64,000 bases of DNA from Azospirillum sp. (GTDB lineage: Bacteria; Pseudomonadota; Alphaproteobacteria; Azospirillales; Azospirillaceae), in the NCBI GenBank assembly GCA_016124535.1, contig WGNK01000047.1:1-64000 (forward strand). Direction: 5' to 3'. The notes beneath the pieces are model-generated. The model did not search any database. It saw only the letters and a list, made by a program, of their open reading frames with translations, and was not told the origin of the DNA. Made by a program: the position numbers and the translations under genes. Positions within the stretch are counted from its first letter, which is position 1, and the number at the start of each line of letters is the position of its first letter. This document shows positions 56,751 to 64,000 of this stretch, piece by piece.

Positions 56751-57744
56751 CCGGACCCAGGCACGCGGCCAAACGCTCCAGCCCGCCCCGGTCCGGCGGC
56801 AGGCCGAGCCGCAGCCAGGACGGCCGGGCCGAAAAACGGCGCAGCAGGATGCCGGCCCGTCCGCAGCGGTCATAGATCTCGCCGGCGTCCGCACTCTCGA
56901 TCAGGCGGAACAGCGGCGTGCCGCCGACCACGCCGAGGCCGGCTTGGGTCAAAACCCGGTCCAACTCCGCCGCCGCCGCCGTCAGGCGCCGCCGGGTTTC
57001 GGCGATCCAGGCGGGGTCGGCCAGCGCCTGGATCGCCACGACGTGCGCCGGACCCGACACCGCCCATGGCCCCAAGCTGCCGGCCAGGGCCGCCACCAGC
57101 GCCGGCGCTGCCGCGGCAAAGCCGAGACGAAGACCGGCCAAGCCAAAGAATTTGCCGAATGATCGGATCACGACCAGACCGCCCTGGCCCGTGGCCGGCG
57201 CAACGCTGAGTTCGGGCGCGGTTTCGCCAAAGGCCTCGTCGACCACCAGCAGGCCGTCGACCGCCGCCATTCGGCGGGCCAAGGCCACCAGATCCGCCGG
57301 TTGGCGGGTCCGGCCGTCGGGATTATTGGGATTGACCACCACGACATAGCGGTAATGCCCGCCATCGTCGGGCAGCCCCGCGACCTCGGCTGCGTCATGG
57401 CCGGCCAGCCGCCAGCACCGGACATGCTCGCCATAGGTCGGCCCAACCACCGCGACCGGCCCCGGCGGCAGCAGTCGCGGCAAGAGCTGGATCAGCGCCT
57501 GGGAACCCGCCGCCGCAACCAGGCAATCGGGATCCGGCACGCGGTAAAATCCGGCCGCGACGGCGTTGAGCCGCGCCAGCGCCGCGCTGCCGGGCAAGCG
57601 CTGCCAGCAGTCGGTAGGAAAGACCGGCAGCGGATAGGGCCAGGGGTTGATCCCGGTCGACAAATCCAGCCAGCCGGCCGCCGGCCGGCCGAACAGCAGC
57701 TCAGCCTGGTCGAGCCCGCCGCCGTGCTCAAGCCCGGTGATCAC
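56734..57744 (-). CDS. cobD: Threonine-phosphate decarboxylase-like aminotransferase (cobalamin pathway)
   Basis: 336 residues from GTG 57744, with GGAA upstream; TTG 57759 is possible but lies in a repeat-like sequence. Fold-type I PLP enzyme. EHGGGLDQAELLFGRPAAG and the WLDLSTGINPWPYP start are typical of CobD/CobC, which makes aminopropanol phosphate for the corrin side chain. NPNNPDGR binds PLP, and the Schiff-base lysine is in IRSFGKFFGLAGLRLGF. Other cob genes are not nearby. Confidence 0.87.
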   Translation of the reverse strand: MITGLEHGGGLDQAELLFGRPAAGWLDLSTGINPWPYPLPVFPTDCWQRLPGSAALARLNAVAAGFYRVPDPDCLVAAAGSQALIQLLPRLLPPGPVAVVGPTYGEHVRCWRLAGHDAAEVAGLPDDGGHYRYVVVVNPNNPDGRTRQPADLVALARRMAAVDGLLVVDEAFGETAPELSVAPATGQGGLVVIRSFGKFFGLAGLRLGFAAAAPALVAALAGSLGPWAVSGPAHVVAIQALADPAWIAETRRRLTAAAAELDRVLTQAGLGVVGGTPLFRLIESADAGEIYDRCGRAGILLRRFSARPSWLRLGLPPDRGGLERLAACLGPVRETA

Positions 57745-57783
57745 ATCAAGGGTTTCCAAAGGTCCCCGGCCCTTGGCGGGGTC

Positions 57784-57802
57784 GCAGGGGCAAAGCCCCT
57801 GC
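57784..57802. repeat. 8-bp hairpin, likely part of a dispersed intergenic repeat
   Basis: GCAGGGGC, AAA, GCCCCTGC, between two co-directional minus-strand genes. On the minus strand it continues GACCCCGCCAAGGGCCGGGG then ACCTTTGGAAACC. A very similar string occurs between genes of other Rhodospirillales as I remember them. It may also end transcription of the aminotransferase gene upstream. Confidence 0.5.
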
Positions 57803-57808
57803 TTCCGT

Positions 57809-59026
<1,218 letters not shown>

Positions 59027-59208
59027 TCAATAAACGGTCGAGAGCTCTGCGGAGCGGGACCTTACGCCCCGGCCGGAGCCGGTGCAAGAGGCCCGAGCCG
59101 AGGGCCGCGCCAAGTCAGAGCGCGTTTGAATCGTCTGGAACGCCGGCATAAACGCCCCATCTGCGGTTCAGGATGACGTGGTCCGGTTCCCCCACTATGA
59201 TGGCGCGC

Positions 59209-59928
59209 ATGGCTGATTCGGGAAAAAAGCTGCCAAGCACACTCGCTTCCGACGGCGAGGTCGACGCATTTCTGCGCAAGATCGCGGCGACGCCGGTGGT
59301 GCGCGCCGGCGGTCGGCGGGGACGGCTGATCTTTGCGATGGACGCCACCGCCAGCCGCCAGCCGACCTGGGACCGCGCCTGCCACATCCAGAGCGAGATG
59401 TTCGAGGCGACCGCAGCGCTCGGCGGGCTGGATATCCAACTGACTTATTTTCGCGGCTTTCGCGAGTGCAAGGCGAGCTCCTGGATCGGCACTGCCGTTG
59501 AGTTGCAACGGCGGATGAGCAAAGTGTCCTGCCAGGCTGGACATACCCAGATCTGCCGGGTCCTGACCCACGCCCTGAATGAGACCCGCAAATCCAGGGT
59601 CGATGCCGTGGTGTTCGTCGGCGATTGCATGGAGGAGGACATCGACGAGCTGTGCCACCGCGCCGGTGAACTGGGTGTCCTGGGAGTGCCGGTGTTCTTG
59701 TTCCAGGAACGCTCCGACCCGATCGCCAAGCGCGCATTCCAGGAGGTCGCCCGGCTGACCCGCGGCGCTTATTGCCGCTTCGATCTGTCGAGTGCCCGCC
59801 AGCTCCAGGACCTGCTGGCGGCGGTGGCGGTCTACGCCGCGGGCGGCCGCGCCGCGCTGGAGGATTTCGGCCGCCGCCGCGGCGGCGAGACGGTCCGCCT
59901 GCTGACCGCCCAGGTCGGCGGCGCCTGA
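59209..59928 (+). CDS. VWA-like protein, copy 1
   Basis: 239 residues from ATG 59209; ATG 59197 and 59200 are alternatives. The motif LIFAMDATASRQPTWDRAC is a von Willebrand A metal site, with D-x-T-x-S in place of D-x-S-x-S. Other conserved parts are SEMFEATAALGGLDIQLTYF, GHTQICRVLTHAL and DAVVFVGDCMEED. No signal peptide, so probably cytoplasmic. The J-protein gene follows after 15 bases. The same two-gene order recurs at 60936. Function unknown; a metal- or partner-dependent assembly role is a guess. Confidence 0.8.
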   Translation: MADSGKKLPSTLASDGEVDAFLRKIAATPVVRAGGRRGRLIFAMDATASRQPTWDRACHIQSEMFEATAALGGLDIQLTYFRGFRECKASSWIGTAVELQRRMSKVSCQAGHTQICRVLTHALNETRKSRVDAVVFVGDCMEEDIDELCHRAGELGVLGVPVFLFQERSDPIAKRAFQEVARLTRGAYCRFDLSSARQLQDLLAAVAVYAAGGRAALEDFGRRRGGETVRLLTAQVGGA

Positions 59929-59943
59929 GCCGATGCCGGGACA

Positions 59944-60681
59944 ATGGGGTTCGGCGGCATGTTGACGATGTTCGTGGTCGGCTTTGTCGTGGTGATCGCG
60001 ATCTATCTGGTCGGCCGCGGCGTGATCTCGGTGGACCTGCGCCTGCTGGCCCGGATTCTCCGGGTCGCCATGCTGTCGCTGAGCGCGCTGGTGATGTTGG
60101 CGCTGATCGTCTCGGGCATGCTGGGGATCGCGCTCACGGTGCTCGGGCTGCTGGCGTCTCTGCTGCTCAATCATAAGGTGCTGTGGCGTCGCTTCAAGGC
60201 ATCGCGAGGCCCCAGCGCCGGCAAGAGCTCCGGCATCGAAACCAGCTATCTCCGTATGACGCTCGACCACGACAGCGGCGCGCTGTCCGGCGAGGTTTTG
60301 GCCGGCAGCCTGCAGGGCTGCCGTCTCGATCAGCTTCGGCCCGAAGATCTCAGGCGACTCCACGAGGAATGCCGTCAGGCGGATCCGCGCTCGGCGACGG
60401 TGCTGGAAGCCTATCTCGACCGCACCCAGCCGCCCGGCTGGCGCAGCACCCAGGACTCCGAAGAGCCCGGAGCGAAAGCCGGCACCGCCGCTGCCGGCGC
60501 CGGCGGCGCGATGACCACCGATGAGGCGTATCAGGTCCTGGGGCTGGAGCCGGGCGCGACTCCGGAGGCGATCAAGGACTCCCACCGCCGGCTGATGGTG
60601 AAATTCCATCCCGACCACGGCGGCACCAGTTACCTCGCGGCCAAGATCAACCGGGCGCGCGACGTGCTTCTCAAACTTTAG
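59944..60681 (+). CDS. Membrane protein with C-terminal J domain, copy 1
   Basis: 245 residues. Three hydrophobic segments in the first 80 residues anchor it. The cytoplasmic part begins with SSGIETSYLRMTLDHDSGAL and ends in a J domain at about 195-245: [46 protein letters not shown]. The HPD tripeptide is intact, so it should stimulate DnaK-type chaperones at the membrane. It forms a pair with the VWA-like gene upstream. Confidence 0.85.
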   Translation: MGFGGMLTMFVVGFVVVIAIYLVGRGVISVDLRLLARILRVAMLSLSALVMLALIVSGMLGIALTVLGLLASLLLNHKVLWRRFKASRGPSAGKSSGIETSYLRMTLDHDSGALSGEVLAGSLQGCRLDQLRPEDLRRLHEECRQADPRSATVLEAYLDRTQPPGWRSTQDSEEPGAKAGTAAAGAGGAMTTDEAYQVLGLEPGATPEAIKDSHRRLMVKFHPDHGGTSYLAAKINRARDVLLKL

Positions 60682-60935
60682 TGGGATAATTTCGCCGCTT
60701 CGCCGGGCCGGCCCGGCCGATCTGCGGAAGTTGACTGATTTTCGGAGGAAATCAGCCGCCGATCCGGGCTCAACCTTGGTCGGAGACGAGGAACGAAAGT
60801 ATGATGATTTACCCCCAAAAGTCAAGTGCGGCAAGCGGTCGCAACTTCTTCTGCCTAATGGACGGCCACATTGCATTTCGATTAACCTGATCTGACATAA
60901 GGGGTGCCCCTTACCAGGCTGAAGGAATCGCGATC
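60682..60935. other. 254-bp AT-richer gap between the two duplicated modules
   Basis: No gene seen. It contains ATGATGATTTACCCCC near 60800 and CATTTCGATTAACCTGATCTG near 60873, the most AT-rich part, and probably carries the promoter of the second VWA/J pair. Confidence 0.45.
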
Positions 60936-61754
60936 ATGCTTCGGACCTCATTGCGCGACCAAATTGCAGCAGTGGCCAGCAGTCTCAGACTGGAGAGCGT
61001 CGGTGCTTCTCTGGGCGAGTTGGTCCGGGTCGGCAAAGAGTCGGAGCGGCAGGTCAGCCAGTCGTCGTCGCGGACCGAAATCGATGCTTTCGTGCAGCGG
61101 ATGGCGACCATGACCGCGTCGAAGGCGCGCCGCGGCAGGCTGGTCTTTGCCATGGACGCCACTTCCAGCCGTGAACCGAGCTGGGATCAGGCGTGCCAGA
61201 TTCATGGCGAGATGTTCGAGGCGACGGAAAGCCTCGGCGGCCTCGACGTCCAGCTCGCCTATTTCCGCGGCTATTCCGAATGCCGGACCAGCCCCTGGAT
61301 GAGCCAGGCGCGGGATCTGCTGCAGCGGATGGCGGCCGTGCGCTGCCAGGCCGGACAAACCCAGATCGGCCGCATCCTGACCCAGGCGATCAAGGAAACC
61401 AAACAGGCCAAGGTCAATGCCGTCGTCTATGTCGGCGACTGCGTCGAGGAGGATTCGCGCCGGCTCGGCGATCTCGCCGGCGAACTTGGCCTGCTGGGCG
61501 TGCCGGTCTTCGTGTTCCACGAGATGGGGGATCGCGAGGCGCCCAGGGCGCGGCCGGTGTTCGAGGCGATTGCCAAGCGTTCGGGCGGCGCCTATTGTCC
61601 GTTCGATGCGTCCAGCCCCCAGCAGCTGAAAGACCTCTTGAGCGCGGTTGCGGTTTATGCCGCGGGAGGGCGACTGGCGCTGGAGCATTACGGTCGCGGC
61701 AAGGCGACCCTGGTCGGCATGCTGACCTATCAGCCGAACCCCCAGGCCGCCTGA
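60936..61754 (+). CDS. VWA-like protein, copy 2
   Basis: 272 residues. Clearly a paralogue of the protein at 59209: LVFAMDATSSREPSWDQACQ, GEMFEATESLGGLDVQLAYF, GQTQIGRILTQAIKET, NAVVYVGDCVEED and DLLSAVAVYAAGGRLALEHY align throughout. It has about 30 extra N-terminal residues (RDQIAAVASSLRLESVGASL). Same metal-site variant, D-x-T-x-S. Starts the second copy of the module. Confidence 0.82.
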   Translation: MLRTSLRDQIAAVASSLRLESVGASLGELVRVGKESERQVSQSSSRTEIDAFVQRMATMTASKARRGRLVFAMDATSSREPSWDQACQIHGEMFEATESLGGLDVQLAYFRGYSECRTSPWMSQARDLLQRMAAVRCQAGQTQIGRILTQAIKETKQAKVNAVVYVGDCVEEDSRRLGDLAGELGLLGVPVFVFHEMGDREAPRARPVFEAIAKRSGGAYCPFDASSPQQLKDLLSAVAVYAAGGRLALEHYGRGKATLVGMLTYQPNPQAA

Positions 61755-61787
61755 CGCACGCGAACCCGAGAGGGGCGCGGCCTCAGC

Positions 61788-62594
61788 ATGATCTATCGGT
61801 TCCTGCTCGGCATAGCCTTGCTGCTGGGCATCTATCTTCTGACGCGCAAGATTCGGAACTCGGAGCCGTTCGCGCTCGCGCGTGTGATGCTCTATATCTT
61901 CGGGACGTTGCTGCTCGGGATCTTTGCCTTTCTCCTGGTCGAGCGCCTGATCGGGCCGGCGATTGTGATGGGCCTCAGCATCGTCCCGGTTTTCGCCGCC
62001 TGGTACGCGATCAGACTCTATCTTCGCGCCCGCCAGAGCGAGGCCCGCCGCTGGGATGCCCCGATCGAGCCCGCCAAGCCGCCGCCGGTCGAGCCCGAGG
62101 CGGCGGCGGAGGAGGATCAGGGCGAGTCGATTTCCCGGATCGAAACGCGCTTCCTGCGCATGACCCTGGATCACCGGACCGGGGCGGTCGAAAGTGAAAT
62201 CATGCGCGGGCGGCTGCGCGGGCGCAGCCTCGACAAGCTGGTTCTGACCGAACTGCTCGGGCTGCTTGCCGAGTGCCGGAGCGGTGACCCGCAATCGACC
62301 TCGGTACTGGAGACCTATCTCGATCGCGTTCACGAGGGCGAATGGCGGGTGCTTGATGCCGCGGCAGCGGCCAAGGCCGGTGCCAACAGCGAGTCCGAGG
62401 CCCGCGCCGGCAATGGATTGATGAATGCCGAAGAGGCCTACGGCATTCTGGGGCTGCAGCCCGGTGCCTCTGCCGAGGCGATCAAGGAGGCCCACCGCCG
62501 CCTGATGGTCGCGGTGCATCCCGACCGCGGCGGTTCGACCTATCTTGCGGCCAAGATCAACCAGGCCCGCGATGCCCTGCTCCATGCGTCATGA
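61788..62594 (+). CDS. Membrane protein with C-terminal J domain, copy 2
   Basis: 268 residues. Three hydrophobic segments lie in the first 85 residues. Then comes a linker with Pro/Glu-rich sequence and the shared core [20 protein letters not shown]. The J domain ([49 protein letters not shown]) keeps HPD. Paralogue of the protein at 59944; the N-terminal membrane part has diverged most. Its gene starts 33 bases after the second VWA gene. Confidence 0.85.
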   Translation: MIYRFLLGIALLLGIYLLTRKIRNSEPFALARVMLYIFGTLLLGIFAFLLVERLIGPAIVMGLSIVPVFAAWYAIRLYLRARQSEARRWDAPIEPAKPPPVEPEAAAEEDQGESISRIETRFLRMTLDHRTGAVESEIMRGRLRGRSLDKLVLTELLGLLAECRSGDPQSTSVLETYLDRVHEGEWRVLDAAAAAKAGANSESEARAGNGLMNAEEAYGILGLQPGASAEAIKEAHRRLMVAVHPDRGGSTYLAAKINQARDALLHAS

Positions 62595-62761
62595 CCCGCC
62601 GCGACCGGGACCCCCAAGCCAGTCGGGGCCATTTGGGCGGCGCATGACCCATGGGGTTGCGCAAGCCCATCCGCTGTGGCAGATAATCGCCGCCCGGTCG
62701 GTTCAGGACTGCACAGTCTGACAGCTTTCGTTTCCCCGCTACCGAGGCGTAAGAGACTTCC

Positions 62762-63631
62762 ATGAAGAAACCCGTGCGCAAGGCAGTGTTCCCGGTGGCC
62801 GGTTTGGGAACGCGATTTCTTCCCGCGACCAAGGCGATTCCGAAGGAAATGTTACCGTTGGTCGATCGGCCGCTGCTTGAGCACGCGGTCGACGAGGCGC
62901 GTGCCGCCGGCATCGAAGATTTCATCTTCGTGACCGGTCGCGGCAAGCGCGCGATCGAGGACCATTTCGACGCCGACTGGGAATTGTACAAAACGCTTCA
63001 GGAGCGCGGCAATACCGAGGCGCTGGAGGCGGTCCGCGCCTGCGAGATCGGGCCGGGCCGGCTGTTCTACACCCGCCAGCAGATGCCGCTCGGCCTCGGA
63101 CACGCCGTATGGTGCGCGCGCGAGGTGGTCGGCGATGACCCGTTTGCGGTGATCCTCCCCGACGATTTCGTGGTTGCCGACAAACCCTGCCTGCAGCAGA
63201 TGGTCGAAGCCTACCAGGAGGTTGGCGGCAATATCGTCGCGGTGGTCGATGTCCCCCGCGATCAGACCCAGCGCTACGGCATCCTGGATGTCGCGGCGGA
63301 CGACGGCCGGCTGGCGGTGGTCGCCGGCCTGGTCGAGAAGCCGAAGCCAGCCCTGGCGCCTTCGACCCTGTCGATCATCGGCCGTTACATTTTGCAGCCC
63401 GAGGTGATGACCCATCTTGGCGACATCGGACGCGGCGCCGGCGGCGAAATCCAGCTGACCGACGGCATGGCCCGGCTGATCGGCCATCAGCCGTTCCACG
63501 GCTTGCGCTTTTCCGGAACCCGTTACGACTGCGGCAGCAAGGTCGGCTTCCTGGAAGCCACCCTCGCCCATGCCCTGACCCGTCCCGACATGGCCGACCA
63601 GGTCCGGGAAACCCTGAAACGCTACAGCTAA
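62762..63631 (+). CDS. galU: UTP-glucose-1-phosphate uridylyltransferase
   Basis: 289 residues. FPVAGLGTRFLPATKAIPKE then MLPLVDRPLLEHAVDEA is the nucleotide-binding start of GalU, and VVADKPCLQQMV, GLVEKPK and GGEIQLTDGMARLI follow. Makes UDP-glucose for polysaccharides and for the dehydrogenase encoded next. The gap to the next gene is 40 bases, so the two form an operon for UDP-glucuronate supply. Confidence 0.95.
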   Translation: MKKPVRKAVFPVAGLGTRFLPATKAIPKEMLPLVDRPLLEHAVDEARAAGIEDFIFVTGRGKRAIEDHFDADWELYKTLQERGNTEALEAVRACEIGPGRLFYTRQQMPLGLGHAVWCAREVVGDDPFAVILPDDFVVADKPCLQQMVEAYQEVGGNIVAVVDVPRDQTQRYGILDVAADDGRLAVVAGLVEKPKPALAPSTLSIIGRYILQPEVMTHLGDIGRGAGGEIQLTDGMARLIGHQPFHGLRFSGTRYDCGSKVGFLEATLAHALTRPDMADQVRETLKRYS

Positions 63632-63671
63632 GCGCTGAGCCGCCGCAGACCACGTCACGAGGAAGCAATCG

Positions 63672-64000
63672 ATGCGCGTAGCGATGATCGGCACCGGCTA
63701 TGTTGGCCTGGTTTCGGGGGCTTGCTTCTCGGAGTTCGGCGTCACCGTCGTTTGCGTCGACAAGGACGCCGCCAAGATCGAGCGGTTGCGGCAGGGCCAG
63801 ATCCCGATCTATGAGCCCGGTCTGGACGAACTGGTGCATAAGAACGTCGAAGCCGGCCGGCTGTCGTTTTCGGAAAACCTGAGTGAGGCGGTCGGCCAGG
63901 CCGATGCGGTGTTCATCGCCGTTGGCACGCCGTCGCGGCGCGGTGACGGCCACGCCGACTTGTCCTATGTCTACAGCGCCGCCGAAGAAATCGCCCGCGG
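63672..64000 (+). CDS. ugd: UDP-glucose 6-dehydrogenase, N-terminal part (runs off the window)
   Basis: The first 109 residues are in the window. MRVAMIGTGYVGLVSGACFS is the NAD-binding Rossmann start, and then VCVDKDAAKIERLRQG, PIYEPGLDELV and FIAVGTPSRRGDGHADLSYV follow, all typical of UDP-glucose dehydrogenase. It oxidises UDP-glucose to UDP-glucuronate. The catalytic cysteine is beyond the end of the window. Confidence 0.92.
   Translation, partial: MRVAMIGTGYVGLVSGACFSEFGVTVVCVDKDAAKIERLRQGQIPIYEPGLDELVHKNVEAGRLSFSENLSEAVGQADAVFIAVGTPSRRGDGHADLSYVYSAAEEIAR

Noticed and set aside
59062-60876. 604-residue open frame on the minus strand across the first VWA/J pair
   Set aside because: The plus-strand genes carry conserved motifs; the antisense frame does not.

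Overview
The window is GC-rich DNA of an alphaproteobacterium, most likely a free-living, nitrogen-fixing member of the Rhodospirillales. Clues are a GTTC-N7-GTTC LexA operator, a nif segment with a NifA site and a sigma-54 promoter, bacteriohemerythrin, and many large glycosyltransferases. The genus cannot be fixed from sequence alone. No rRNA, tRNA or CRISPR array was found.

Layout. 1-302: right end of an ISL3-type insertion sequence that cuts off a small phage-like gene. 529-14450: surface-polysaccharide locus. One co-directional run holds four glycosyltransferase-like genes followed by an ABC-2 exporter (permease plus ATPase). On the other strand are a UDP-GlcNAc 2-epimerase, a GHMP sugar kinase and a 1135-residue double glycosyltransferase. 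15133-18905: copper-uptake-like cluster (DUF2946 protein, TonB-dependent receptor with CxxxM and HxM motifs, TonB). 19111-19895: an efeB-like peroxidase pseudogene and a DUF2061-like gene.

21673-24495: four genes joined by short overlaps: a nucleotidyltransferase-fold protein, a TIGR04222-type membrane protein ending in a periodic Cys tail (C-x3 repeated), a DUF692/MNIO enzyme and a 97-residue partner. This looks like an uncharacterised peptide/protein-modification system and is the best candidate for a new system here. 24563-27370: lipoprotein, response regulator and histidine kinase operon. 27663-30467: a c-di-GMP protein with a periplasmic solute-binding domain.

30606-37852: gyrB, phoX-like phosphatase, arfB, and an SOS-controlled umuDC pair in which UmuD appears to be made already in the UmuD' form and lacks its protease residues. 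37883-42952: acyl carrier protein, acetyl-CoA synthetase, and a divergent Pat-like protein acetyltransferase. 43241-43992: DUF4160/DUF2442 pair behind a perfect 16-bp palindrome, in lower-GC DNA. 44066-46138: second GGDEF/EAL protein.

46305-49493: HesB-like protein, nifV, nifW, nifQ, then bacteriohemerythrin. 49583-54215: orphan sugar-ABC permease, small proteins, MFS transporter, chorismate-lyase-like secreted protein, J-like protein, secreted Cys protein. 54574-59011: glmM, thiD, cobD-like, aspartate aminotransferase. 59209-62594: a VWA-protein/J-protein gene pair present twice in tandem. 62762-64000: galU and the start of a UDP-glucose dehydrogenase gene. With glmM these supply nucleotide-sugar precursors that the polysaccharide locus could use.
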